From assembly GCA_905221605.1 (NCBI GenBank), contig CAJNDS010002703.1:55001-119000 (forward strand): DNA of 64,000 bases, given 5' to 3'. The translations under genes and the position numbers were made by a program. This document shows positions 10,547 through 21,782 of the stretch, piece after piece. The first letter of the stretch is position 1. The number at the start of each line of letters is the position of its first letter. The DNA is from Symbiodinium natans (lineage: Eukaryota > Sar > Dinophyceae > Suessiales > Symbiodiniaceae). The notes beneath the pieces were generated by a model, which was not told where the DNA came from, searched no databases, and was given only the letters and a program-made list of their open reading frames with translations.

Positions 10547-13500
10547 TTACAGGTCAGGGATGCTGTCCATGAACTTGGGTGTCTTCGCCATCCGATGCTT
10601 CAACGAGGCGCTGTTGGCTTTGGACCTCCGGCTCTGAGCAGCCCGTGCTCGGGCGGCCCTCCTAAACTTGAAGAGCGCCCTCTGCCTGCGCGCCCGTGCG
10701 ACCTCGTCGGCGCGGGCCCTCTTGGCCCGGGCCAGCTCGGCGCCTCTCCTGGCTGCTTCTCCGCGGTCATCCTTCGCCACCTCGGCAGTCGTCACCCTCA
10801 CGCCCGGGAACCGCCTTGGCTGCCGTGTCCGAGCCCGACAGGCCTTGGCAAACACCGAGCTTCCTCCGACGTAGGCCTTCACCTTCTGCAGGGCAGCCAC
10901 AAGCTGTCCTTCTGTGTCGGACTTGGCATGGAGTTCCAGAGTTGCCAACAGAACGCCCGTCCTGAGCACGTCCAGCCGGAATGAAAAGCTGCAGGGCTTG
11001 AGCCGCTCCTCCAGCAAGCTCTCCAGCTCCCCCTGAAAGCGTCGGATGGTGGAGCCCTTTTCGCCCATGAACGCGGCAATGGCTCGCCCACTCGGCAGAG
11101 CTCCCAGCACGGCGGAGGCTCGGAAAACCGGAAGGCCCCCGTCGACCCGCAGGGCGTGGCGGACCTTGTTGTAGACCACGCTGCGTGGGATGCCACCCTT
11201 CAGCTCGCCGAGGGCTGCTCGAAGCTGCTCCTCATCGAAGGAAGTCCGGGAAGCCAGTGTGGCAACCAAGCTCCCACCCCGAACATCGAGCCAGAAGCGG
11301 AGGCCAGCATCCAGCTTCTGGCACAGGCGATCGCGCAGCGAGCTCCTGAGCCGCTGGATGCTTTGCCCGCCCTTGCCGATGAGGGCGGCCTCAGCAAAGC
11401 GGCATGGGAGCCCAGCCAGCACGATCGTCAAGAATCGGGGCTTGCGCCCCTCGGCACGCTCGGGATCTGCCACCTCAGCGACCTCAGCCTCCACAGCCTC
11501 CAGAGCGAAGGGATGTGCAAGAGGATGTTGTGGGCCAGCCAAGAGCTCGCGGGCCTCAGTGGCTTCGCGGATGACCCGCACCTTAGCACAAAGCGGGTTG
11601 TCCAATGCCTTGCTCAGGGCTGCCAGCGGATCGGGGCCACACTCGGTGATCATCTTCAGCATGCGGGAGGAGAACCCGGACATCAGCACAACTCCTTCAT
11701 CCGTGGCGAGCGCCGGCGCGCCTGAGGTCCCCCGGAGATTCCAGAACACCAGCTCGGGCATCTTCCGGCCGTAATTCTCTTGAATCTGCCTCAGCACGGT
11801 CGTTTTCCCGCCGGCCGGGCCGAACTGCATGTCGGAGAACACAAAGACCTTCTTGGGTTGCACGGCGAGTGTCTTCAAGAGCGCGAAGACTTTGTGGAAG
11901 TTGGTGCTCCCGCCCCAGGGCAAGCCGCTCACAAACCTGTGCAGCTTGCCCAGGTCGGAGGTGTTCGGGAGCTTCACGATGTCGGGTTGCTCGTGGAACG
12001 TGATGACTTTCCGGGCTAGGGACCCTGAAGCAAGCTCTGCCACCAGCAGAGACAGCGCAATGGCCACATCCATGCAGCTGATGCCAGGGGCAGCCTCACA
12101 GGACATTGAGCCCGATACGTCGCAGACCGCGATGCAGTCTTTTAGTTGGCCGGCTTCCCGCATGCTCTCCACCATGGCACGCCACTGCGCCTGCGCCAGG
12201 CCCTTCTCAGTGTCGGCCCGCAAAGCACGCTTGAGGATCTCGTGCGGCTGCAACGCGCCGGTGTTCACCCGCACCTTCCCACCCTCGACCTTGTCCATAA
12301 ACTCCCGAAAGCGGACGGCGTCATGCTTCTCGAAGCTCTTGACGTGCTTGGTCAGGCACGCCGCCGGAAGGGCCTGGTACCGGATCTCGGCCCAGCGGTG
12401 CTGGCACATGAGCCGCTCTGGCAGCTTCATGTATTCGGTCAGCTCAGAGAGCCGCTTCCTGAGCTGGTCGCGCGCCCGGTAGGCGTACTGCCGCTCGGTG
12501 CATCCGGCGAACTCTGGTAGGCTCGCCGGGAAGAGCCAACGGGCAATGCCCTCGCAGAGCAGCGTCCTGCGATCGAAGGAGTGGTACAGCAGGGGGCACC
12601 ACTTTGCGCACAGGCTGACCCTTTGACCTCGATACATGGATGCCAGGTCCATGCGCAGCTGCTCGGCAAAGAGCTGGCCAACGCGCTCAAACAGGGATCG
12701 GTAGACCGGGTCGTTGTCGTAGCGCCTCCTTGCAAGCAAACCGCCCATCAGCAGCCCAAATAACAAACAAAGCAAGTAACCCAGACTCCTAAAACGGCTG
12801 CAAGCGAAGGGAAGCCAAATCAACCGAGCGTCAGCGCTTCCCTAGCCATCTGCAAGCGGGAACCCGGCCGAAAGCTGCCCTTGCCTTCAAGGCCGCAGTC
12901 CACCATCTGGTACCTTAAGGCATCTTCTGAGACTTCTGAGGCTTGTGAGCGCATGCGGGTTGCGCGTGTGTGCGTGTGTGCGTTTGTGTGGTGTGCGCAC
13001 TCCTAAGTTCCAAGGAATTAGGCGTTTTCTTCCTGACATGTCATAAAGCAGGGGCCGCAAGACAGGTCTCGGAATCCTACACCTGCTAATGCGGGCTACC
13101 TTGTGTGGTGGGAGACCTCGGAATAATTAGCTTAATTATTCCGTAGGTATCGGAGTCAGTGCGCCAATATTATTCCGGGACTCAATCAGTTACGGACTCA
13201 TGCAGTAGCCTCTGCCTGATGTTCATATACAGCCCTAGCTTCACGCTTTTCATATATCATTCTAGGGTCTCATCATCGTTCATGTTCATCATCATCATCC
13301 TCCTCCTCCTCATCATCGTCATCATCGTCATCATCATCGTCACCATCGTCATCGTCATCGTCATCATCATCGTCATCATCGTCATCATCGTCATCATCGT
13401 CATCATCGTCATCATCGTCATCATCGTCATCATCGTCATCATCGTCATCATCGTCATCATCGTCATCATCGTCATCATCGTCATCATTGTCATCATCGTC

Positions 13501-13671
13501 ATCATCGTCATCATCGTCATCATCGTCATCATCGTCATCATCATCATCATCATGAGCTTGTTGCAGTTCGGGCCTCAGAAGCAAGTATCTGTATCTTCTG
13601 GCTAACTCCTTCCGGGGTGTACATGTGTGTGTACATGTGTATGTGTATGTGTATGTGTGTGTGTGTATATA

Positions 13672-13708
<37 letters not shown>

Positions 13709-13737
13709 GTGTAGGTCTATGTGTATGTCTATGTCTA

Positions 13738-13786
<49 letters not shown>

Positions 13787-15894
13787 GTGCTCGTGTTGGT
13801 GTTCGTGTTCGTGTTCGTGTTTGTGTTCGCGTTCGTGTTCGTGTGTTCGCGTTCGTGTTTGCGTTTGTCTGTGTCTGTGTCTGTGTCTGTGTCTGTGTCT
13901 GTGTCTGTGTCTGTGTCTGTGTCTGTGTCTGTGTCTGTGTCTGTGTCTGTGTCTGTGTCTGTGTCTGTGTCTGTGTCTGTGTCTGTGTCTGTGTCTGTGT
14001 CTGTGTCTGTGTCTGTGTCTGTGTCTGTGTCTGTGTCTGTGTCTGTGTCTGTGTCTGTGTCTGTGTCTGTGTCTGTGTCTGTGTCTGTGTCTGTGTCTGT
14101 GTCTGTGTCTGTGTCTGTGTCTGTGTCTGTGTCTGTGTCTGTGTCTGTGTCTGTGTCTGTGTCTGTGTCTGTGTCTGTGTCTGTGTCTGTGTCTGTGTCT
14201 GTGTCTGTGTCTGTGTCTGTGTCTGTGTCTGTGTCTGTGTCTGTGTCTGTGTCTGTGTCTGTGTCTGTGTCTGTGTCTGTGTCTGTGTCTGTGTCTGTGT
14301 CTGTGTCTGTGTCTGTGTCTGTGTCTGTGTCTGGGTCTGTCTGTGTCTGTGGCTGTGGCTGTGGCTGTGGCTGTGGCTGTGGCTGTGGCTGTGGCTGTGT
14401 CTGTGTCTGTGTCTGTGTCTGTGTCTGTGTCTGTGTCTGTGTCTGTGTCTGTGTCTGTGTCTGTGTCTGTGTCTGTGTCTGTGTCTGTGTCTGTGTCTGT
14501 GTCTGTGTCTGTGTCTGTGTCTGTGTCTGTGTCTGTGTCTGTGTCTGTGTCTGTCTGTGTCTGTGTCTGTGTCTGTGTCTGTGTCTGTGTCTGTGTCTGT
14601 GTCTGTGTCTGTGTCTGTGTCTGTGTCTGTGTCTGTGTCTGTGTCTGTGTCTGTGTCTGTGTCTGTGTCTGTGTCTGTGTCTGTGTCTGTGTCTGTCTGT
14701 GTCTGTGTCTGTGTCTGTGTCTGTGTCTGTGTCTGTGTCTGTGTCTGTGTCTGTGTCTGTGTCTGTGTCTGTGTCTGTGTCTGTGTCTGTGTCTGTGTCT
14801 GTGTCTGTGTCTGTGTCTGTGTCTGTGTCTGTGTCTGTGTCTGTGTCTGTGTCTGTGTCTGTGTCTGTGTCTGTGTCTGTGTCTGTGTCTGTGTGTGTTT
14901 GTTTGTTTGATTGATTGTTTGTTTGTTTGTGTGTGTGTGTGTACATGTGCATGCGTGTGTACATGTGTAAGAGTATGGCTGAAAGATTCACATGTATGTG
15001 TGTGTGTGTGTGTGTACATGTGTGTGTGTGTGTGTGTACATGTGTATGCTATATGTCTGCGTGTGGCTTACCACGTTTCATTGTCTCAGTTTCGAGCCTG
15101 AGGCGGGGTGGAGGCCTTGGCTTCTTGCCAGCTGGCGGCTTGCGGTCCTCGGGCACCTTCTGGCAGCGCTTGTAGTGGCTGTGCAGGGCCAGGTCTCGCT
15201 GCAGGCTCCGTGCCGGGCCCTCGCAGACGCGCGCCAGCACCTCCAGCAGGCCCTTCCAGTAATTGCACTCGGGTATGAGGTGCAGGTTGGCCATGAACGT
15301 GGCAGGGTCCTTGTACCAAAGCCACATCATGGCATCGTAGAAGGAGTACCTGTCCTGCTTGCCATCTCGGGATCCCAGCAGGAACATCTGCTTGAGGCAA
15401 ACTTCTGGACTCTCGGCCCAAGCCTTCTCAAGCAGCTTCTTGAGTTGCATGTTGTCCTTGGGCTTCCCCTGGGGCACCGACTGGAAGAACAGGTCCAGGT
15501 TTGCAGAGCCGGTGTCCTGGAACATCTTGCCCCCGACCTCCGTGTCGGCCAGCGGCCTCTCCGCGTCGACGAAGGACAGGATGAGCTGCACCACATCTCG
15601 GCGGCCCACACTGGGCCAGAGCATTTCGCCGCACGCCTCCTTGTCAAGGCACCTGAGCCTGCGCCTCAGCACCGCTTCCGTGGAGAGCTTGGCGGGCATG
15701 GGCGGCTCCGTCGACCGCGACGCAGCGGGCGCTTCCGCAAGCACCTGGCGGCTCCGCGTGAGGCCGCGCAACTCGCTGGGCCCGCAAAGGCCCAGAGCCG
15801 GGCTGTCCTCTGGCTGCAGCTGCACATCCACCGGGCACCGCATGCCCGGGTCCAGGTCTCGCGAGCTGGCGGGCGCCCGCGTGCGGCTTGGCAT
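10547..15894 (-). CDS. DUF2828/vWA-domain protein with two KH-like motifs
   Basis: Two exons, 15098-15894 and 10547-12728, give about 991 residues. They are joined across a GC-AG intron: CGCCTCAG before GC, then GCAAG followed by G. Exon 1 carries the DUF2828 N-terminal signature, with ...NLDLFFQ..., ...KLLEKAWAESPEVCLKQMFLL..., RYSFYDAMMWLWY and FMANLHLIPECNYWKGLLE. Exon 2 continues with YDNDPVYRSLFERV. It then has a von Willebrand A-type domain: CDVSGSMS (MIDAS DxSxS), GGSTNFHKVF and VFVFSDMQF. Near the C-terminus, ALIGKGGQSIQRL and AAFMGEKGSTIRRF match the GxxG loop of KH RNA-binding domains. A strongly basic Arg/Ala-rich tail follows. The upstream ATG at 15,939 is in frame; 15,894 is chosen because the conserved part starts later. 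The open frame extending exon 2 to 12,823 is intron. The function of DUF2828 proteins is poorly known; RNA binding is inferred here. Confidence 0.85.
13262..13553. repeat. ATCATCGTC microsatellite
   Basis: A nine-base unit built from ATC and GTC triplets, nearly perfect over about 290 bp, inside the intron of the DUF2828 gene. It opens frames for poly-Asp and Ile/Val peptides that are not genes. Confidence 0.95.
13617..15055. repeat. Hexanucleotide microsatellite block
   Basis: Five consecutive variants of one GT-rich hexamer. GTGTAT runs at 13,617-13,790, GTGTTC/GTTCGT transition units at 13,790-13,865, GTGTCT at 13,866-14,340, GTGGCT at 14,348-14,398, and GTGTCT again at 14,399-14,896. GT-rich sequence then continues to about 15,055. 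The block ends some 40 bp from the end of exon 1 of the DUF2828 gene. Blocks of one variant flanked by blocks of another suggest repeated local expansion of single mutated units. Confidence 0.95.
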
Positions 15895-15939
15895 CTTTAA
15901 CTCAATCGGCCTGCCGGCTACCAACTTCCCAGCCCACAC

Positions 15940-16480
15940 TTGCTACAGCTTGGAGCCAGTTTCAGCCAGAACCTATACTCCCCTTAGGACCTTAATGAAC
16001 ATACTATCCTCTTGGGTTTAAAAAAATCATTGACAGGGGGGGGGGGGAATAGGAACCATCAGAAGGTCTCAACACAAGAAGCCTCGCTTCAAAGCAGAGC
16101 GGAGCCCTCCGAAGCGGTGCCTTGGTGCGCGAGAATGTAGCCCCCAATCCAGGCTGCCGTGATGTCCTCTGATGCTCAAGCTCTGAGAAGCATCTGCTTG
16201 GGGGAGTGCGGCCCCACCTAGACATTTCTGTAGACTAGAGCCTGCAAGACATCAGCAGAAGGCAAGGAGGCATGTAGATCTGGCGTGGCAAACGACGTGC
16301 GGGGCCGCACGCTTTGCGGGTCGGTTTAGGCACCAGTGCTCGCAAGCATCCACTATCACCTGGCCCTTCAAGGCATTGCCGGCTCGCATGAAGTCCTCGG
16401 CGACCGACGTTATCCCAGCAAAACACTCTTCTAAGCCGCTGCACTGTTGACATCAGCTGCTTGACTGCTCCTGTGGCTTT
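15940..16480. other. No resolved gene; upstream of DUF2828 gene
   Basis: Expected to hold the 5' region of the DUF2828 gene. The segment 15,973-16,022 (CTCCCCTTAG ... CCTCTTGGGTTT) recurs at about 61,350-61,402. A G homopolymer lies at 16,036-16,047. No promoter element is recognisable, as is usual for dinoflagellates. Confidence 0.5.
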
Positions 16481-16589
16481 CCCTAGCTAACCCTAAACAA
16501 TGGGAAGTACACCCCAAAACCTTAAACCCTAAACCCTAAACCCTAAACCCTAAACCCTAAACCCTAAACCCTAAACCCTAAGCCCTGCA

Positions 16590-16710
16590 CAAGGATCTCA
16601 CTGACATGCTCCGAGCATCCACCGGAACTGGGGCGGTCGGTTGGCACGCTGCCCACGGCGTCGCCGGGATGGACCCGGAGATGGGTGGGTTCCCATCGGA
16701 TCCATCACCT
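16590..16710 (-). CDS. Candidate exon, frame unresolved
   Basis: After ATTCCCAG a G-initial minus-strand stretch stays open in two frames, VMDPMGTHPSPGPSR... and DGSDGNPPISGSIPATPW.... It lies right of the CCCTAAA array at 16,500-16,585, as neighbouring exons do. I cannot choose the frame. Nothing further was resolved between 16,750 and 17,900. Confidence 0.3.
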
Positions 16711-17922
16711 GGGAATGTAAAGTCGGGGGCCCCCCCCCGCCCTTCACTTAAGCCTTCTCTTGCAGGTGGGAGGCCCTAAACCCACCGTCGGAGATCCATA
16801 CAAACAACCTACTCGAAACAGTCACTTCTACAGACTCCTGCAGCAGTCACAAGCCACTTGACGCGCCGGAACGGCCTCCCCTTCTTGCACGCCGACCCGA
16901 GCTCTTTGCTCATGTGGATTTCCACATGGCACTCGGCCCCAGGCGAGCACGTTAGCCCATTCGTCTCGCTGTCATACATCGAAGATCTCGGCCCGAAGGC
17001 AAAATCTTCGACGCGTTGGCCCCAAGACGGCACCGAACGGTACCGATGCCGCTCGGCATGCGCCCCCACACCCGGCCAACGGTGTGGCGCGTGAGGGGAC
17101 TGTTCCCATCTCGCGCGGGTAGGGCTCGACACAGCAGCACACTGCGAAGCACGCGGCGACCGGGCGTATGCTGATGATGCCAGAGAAGACAAGTGCAGGT
17201 ATGGCTTTAGATTTCGGGTTTAGGGTCAAGTCAAGGACACTTCGATGGACGAAGCCCCGTTGCAACCGCTAGGCACACGAATAAGCTTATCGCCGGCTAT
17301 GATCCAAAAAGTGTACATAACCAAAGAAAGTACGTTCATCTTCATATCATAACATATGATATTACAAAGTAGTATGTATATCTAAATTCATTTATATATA
17401 TATATATGTAGATATGTATGTATATATATATAGAAATATGAAAAGGACCAAGAAGCGGAATCGACAAGTGCGCAGCGGCGCCGTGCTGAGAGGCACAGCC
17501 TAGGTTCTGGAAAGCCACGGACTCTCCCCAGCAAAGGAAGAGTGCAAGGAGACACTTTTTTTAAAGGCAGCTACATGGTCCCTGAGTATGGGCCCTTCAA
17601 AGGGTTTCCCAAAGACCCTATACAAATTAAGGGCCCCCCTTGAAGGAAGATGTCTGTGGAATCGAGGCTCTCATCCTCACTGGCATGGGTACGCATGCAA
17701 AGTAAGTAGGGCATGGCCGGATGTACTCCTAAACGCTTGAGCCGCCCAGAGTGGGCCCCACAGTTAAGGCATCATCTGGCCAGCTCCCTAAACCCTAAAC
17801 CCCTAAACCCTAAACCCCTAAACCCTAAACCCCAAACCCTAAACCCCAAACCCTAAACCCCAAACCCCTAAACCCTAAACCCGCTGGGAAGGCCGAGGCA
17901 CCGAGCCCATCAGAGACGGCGC

Positions 17923-19859
17923 CTTGTTGAGGTCGTCGGTGCTCTTGGCCACGATGAGCACGGGGCCTCCGAGTACTTGGAGGTTCCATGGGGACGTACG
18001 AACCCCATTATCACTGTACTTCTAACCCAAACCCTAAACCCTAAACCCTAAACCCTAAACCCTAAACCCTAAACCCTAAACCCTAAACCCTAAACCCTAA
18101 ACCCTAAACCCTAACCCTAAACCCTAAACCCTAAACCCATTTTAGGGCACTTAAGGGGCTGATAAGTGGGTTCTAAGAGCCGAGGGTGGCTTGTTTATCG
18201 GGTTCTGTAAGGCTTTTTGTAGGGGGTTTGAGGGTTGTTAAGGGTTCTTTGGGGTGGTTTAGGGGTTCTGTAGGGGGTTTCTGAAGTTACCTCTTTGGGG
18301 TGATTTAGGGGCGATTTCGGGTCATTTACGGGAAGGGGGGGGGAGGGGGGGCGCCATGACGAGCCCTGAGCACCTTCTGAGGGACTGAAGGTTTGATGTT
18401 CGGATGTCCTATAACCCTAAAAACAACTCTCAATAAGCCCTCAATAGCCCCTAAATAAACCCGAAAGAAAACAATGAAACCCTCAATAAAACCCTCAAAA
18501 AAAACCCTAAACGAACCTGCCTTGTGCCCCATTCTGCAGCGCCGGGTCCACGGCACAGGCGGCCAGCAGACCGAGGAGGGCCCGCTTGAATCCCGCCTGC
18601 GTCGATTGGGGGGTTGGACGGCTCTCAAAGGTTCATTGAAGGGCAGTTGAAGGGGCGTTTTGAGGCTTGAGGCTTGGGGCGGGGAGGGGGGGGGTGGCGC
18701 GGCTCTCAAAGGTTCAGAGAAGGGGGCGTTTTGAGGCTTGGGGAGGGGGGGGGGGTTCTAGGACCCTTTGTAGGGGCTTTTGGGGTTTTGGGCTTTTGGG
18801 CTTTTGGGGCTTTGGGGGTTTTAGGTGTTTTTATTGTTTCAGGGGTTTTAGGGTTTTAGGGAGTGAGTGGGCGGATAATTTTGTACTTGGCAGCTGGAGA
18901 TATACAGCGGCACCGAAGATAGAGCAGCCATACCCAGGGGTTGGGAGCTTGATGTTCCGGGCTTGAGCTCAGTTATGTGCAGGGACGGTTTAGCAACTTT
19001 GGCATCAAGCTCTTGCCGCCTTGGTGGCACTTCTGGCACCCCGCGCTTGTGTGTGTTTTGCTGTTGGCAGGTTTCTTTGTTGCCGGCTCAAGTTTAGGGT
19101 TACTTGAGGTGCCCCGTTTCGGGTTTCGGGTTTAGGGTTTAGGGCTTAGGGCTTAGGGCTTAGGGCTTAGGGCTTAGGGCTTAGGGCTTAGGGCTTAGGG
19201 CTTAGGGCTGAGGGCTTAGGGCTGAGGGCTTAGGGCTAGGGCTTAGGGCTTAGGGCTTAGGGCTTAGGGCTTGGGGCTTAGGGTTCGGGGAGCCCACAGA
19301 AGCCGGCCTCGTACGGGTCGTTGTCGCCTCAGCACCCAAGAATGCCCCCAAAGGTTGAGGAACGTGTGTGCTGAGCTTGGCTTAAGGTTAGGGTGTAGGG
19401 TGTAAGGTGTAGGGTTTAGGGTGTAGGGTTTAGGGTTTCGGGTTTAGGGCTTTAGGGCTTTAGGGTTTAGGGCTCCCCTAAACCCTCAGCCCGAAACCCT
19501 AAACCCGACAACTTCTCCTCAAGGTCAGGGCAGCCCTCTCTGATCTGCAGCCCAGCTGCACTTGGTTGGGGGGATCAGTCGGCTAAGCCCGCTGTTGTAG
19601 CCGGGCGCCTCGGCTCTCTGAGGGTGTTGGGTTTTGGGGGTGCTGGGGTTTTGGGGTAAAGAGATCTTGGGGTTTAGAGGTTGTGGGTTTAAGGGTTTTA
19701 GGTTTTGGGGTTTAAGAGTTTAGAGGTTTTGGGGATTAAGGGTTTAGAGGTTTTGGGGTTGAAGGGTTTAGAGGTGTTGGGGTTTAAGGGTGGGCAGAGT
19801 GGGCCCCTTGATTCCCAGGCCTGATTGCCGGCAGCCACCAAGGCGGCGATGTAGCAAAC
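17923..19859 (-). CDS. Unknown gene, four exons
   Basis: Minus-strand exons with AG|G acceptors. 19821-19859 encodes VCYIAALVAAGNQ, and an exon from 19,608 starts APGYNSGLSRLIPPTKC. 18521-18596 encodes AGFKRALLGLLAACAVDPAL and onward, and 17923-17966 encodes PVLIVAKSTDDLNK. The last two join in frame across a GC donor, and the first two also agree in phase. A further island at 19,285-19,335 reads DNDPYEAGFCGLP. The alanine/leucine helices could be ARM-like repeats, but I do not recognise the family. The acceptor region of 17923-17966 adjoins a copy of inverted-repeat element family C. Confidence 0.5.
17972..18180. mobile_element. Family C inverted-repeat element, split by a telomere-like array
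   Basis: The left part (ACTTGGAGGTTCCATGG ... CACTGTACTTCTAACCC) and right part (TTTTAGGGCACTTAAGGGGC ... GTGGGTTCTAAG) match the two halves of the element at 29,655-29,805. The halves are separated by about 100 bp of perfect CCCTAAA units at 18,030-18,137. The terminal inverted repeat abuts the exon at 17,923-17,966. Confidence 0.55.
19120..19290. repeat. CTTAGGG/TTTAGGG array
   Basis: Mostly CTTAGGG units, a homogenised one-base variant of the heptamer that is rarer elsewhere in the window. It lies immediately left of the island at 19,285-19,335. Confidence 0.85.
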
Positions 19860-20099
19860 CTGCTCGGAAGCGCGGCAGCTTGGCGGAGGGGGGGATGCTT
19901 AGCCAAGACCAGGTTGGGGGATTAAGGTTGAGGACTTGAAAGCAGTTCTAGACGTATTTGGGGTTTAGGGTTTAGGGTGTAGGGTTTAGGGTTTAGGGTT
20001 TAGGGCTTAGGGCTTAGGGCTTAGGGCTTAGGGCTTAGGGTTTAGGGCGGGATTACGTAACCAAGTTTTCGTACTTCAACAGGCACTCTGGGAGCCCAG

Positions 20100-20210
20100 G
20101 GCACACTCCCAGAAGCACGCCAAGAACCCCTCCCCCCCTCTTGGCCTGTCTCCTGGTGTAGGACACATACTGCTGCCAACCAAGCTGGTCGCTCGCAGAG
20201 CCCCCTGCGC
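20100..20210 (-). CDS. Candidate exon, unknown
   Basis: After TTGCGCAG, one minus-strand frame reads GSASDQLGWQQYVSYTR and ends before GA. It lies between the end of the membrane-protein gene (20,674) and the exon at 19,821-19,859. It is probably in the 5' part of the gene to its left, but the phases do not settle this. Confidence 0.35.
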
Positions 20211-20673
20211 AAGAACACCCCTGAGCCCTAAACCCAAGCATGTCTTAACTTGGTAAAATGTAGATATACACCCCCTACTTGCCTCCGCCTAGTTCAAGAT
20301 CAAATACCCTCTTCCAAACCCTAAACCCTAAACCCCAAACCCTAAACCCTAAACCCAACAGGGACCATGATTTCAAAGAGGCCAACCAAGATGCACCTTC
20401 AACGAAAGAAAGAAAGAACATCGGCGAGCCTGCGGGAACCTGAACATGGCCAGGCCTGGGCAGCGAGGGTGTTTTTTTGTGTTTCAGCTTCCGGGTTTAG
20501 GGGTTTAGGCCCTAAACCCCTAAACTTTAGGGGTGTAAGGGGTTTGGGTCGGTTAGGGGTTTAAGGGGATTGAGGGTTTAGGGGGTTTAAGGGATTAGGG
20601 GTTTAGGGATTTCTGGTAGGAGTTTAGGGGTTCAGGGTTTACTCGGTTTAGGATTTTAGGGTTTAGGGCTCTT

Positions 20674-21747
20674 TCATCTGCCCGGCTGCGAGCCCCCGAA
20701 GGGCGAGGGTGCCGCCAGCAACTGCGCCGTGTAGTCCGAAAGAGACTGGGCATTGACACTCTGGCCGCCCAGGGCCTCTTTGAATGAGACCTGGGAAGTG
20801 GAGGAAAGGGGCCTTATAGGGATGGAGGTTCTTAGGGTTGTTAAGGGTTTATAGGGGCTTAAACTTGGGATGTTCCCCTTAAACTAACAGTCCTCAAACG
20901 AAATTTATGGTACCCCGATTATAATCCCTGGTAACGACTGTTAGTATAAGGGGGAACATCCCAAGCATAGACGGTTTAGAGGACTTCGGGGTTTGCGTGC
21001 AACCCCCCCCCTGCCTGCATGTTGGGCCAGATCTGGTTGATCACGTACACCGGCACCCGGTCATGCGCGATGCCGAACCAGACGTCTCTGGATGCCCCAC
21101 TCGAGCCTCACAGCTCCCGGGCGCAAGGTTTAGGGATTAGGGTTTAGGGTTTGGGGTTTAGGGTTTAGGGTTTGGGGGTTAGGGTTTAGGGTTTCGGGTT
21201 TAGGGTTTAGGGTTTAGGGTTTAGGGCTTAGGGTGTAGGGTGTAGGGTTTAGGGTTTAGTCAGGGCTTCGGGTTAGGGGATCGCGGCCCTCAAGGAAGCT
21301 TGGGGCGCCATGCATCCAGGACGCTGTAGAAGCCAGTACCAGCGGAGCCCTGGAGCTGGGTGAAGTCCTGCGGGCTGCTTTTCGTCTGGTTTTTGGCTGC
21401 TTTTTGCATAGGGTTTAGGGTTTAGGGTTTAGGGTTTAGGGTTTAGGGTTTAGGGTTTAGGGTTTAGGGTTTAGGGTTTAGGGTTTAGGGTTTAGGGTTT
21501 AGGGTTTAGGGTTTAGGGTTTAGGGTTTAGGGTTTAGAATTTAAGATTTAGGGTCGCACCGGTCCCCCGACGCAAGGCCCAGATCCCCAAGCTGGCGACA
21601 AGAAACCAAGAGTCCAGCAGTCCTTTGCTTCTGTGCCCACGGCTCCAGGGTACCTGGCAAACTTGACTCCAACATACTCGTGCTCCCAAGGCATGGGGAT
21701 TTCATGCTAAACATATATAATATCCATAGGTGTAAATGGTATTTTAC

Positions 21748-21782
<35 letters not shown>

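Noticed and set aside
10526-12520. Overlapping frames on the plus strand across the DUF2828 exon
   Set aside because: Antisense shadows of a GC-rich coding exon with clear vWA and DUF2828 motifs on minus.
12729-12823. N-terminal extension of the DUF2828 exon 2 frame with a hydrophobic start
   Set aside because: It looks like a signal peptide, but it lies before the splice acceptor and exon 1 supplies the conserved N-terminal region in frame.
13257-13605. Poly-Asp, Met-Thr and Ile-Val frames
   Set aside because: Products of the ATCATCGTC microsatellite, not genes.
13550-15101. Very long frames (up to 494 codons) of Cys-Val/Leu, His-Arg or Asp-Thr repeats
   Set aside because: They are translations of GT-rich hexamer microsatellites on both strands and lie inside an intron.
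15359-16021. 220- and 302-codon plus-strand frames
   Set aside because: Antisense of DUF2828 exon 1.
18326-18709. 127-codon minus frame rich in Phe and Pro
   Set aside because: It runs through degenerate CCCTAAA/GGGTTTT repeats; only the exon at 18,521-18,596, in another frame, looks coding.
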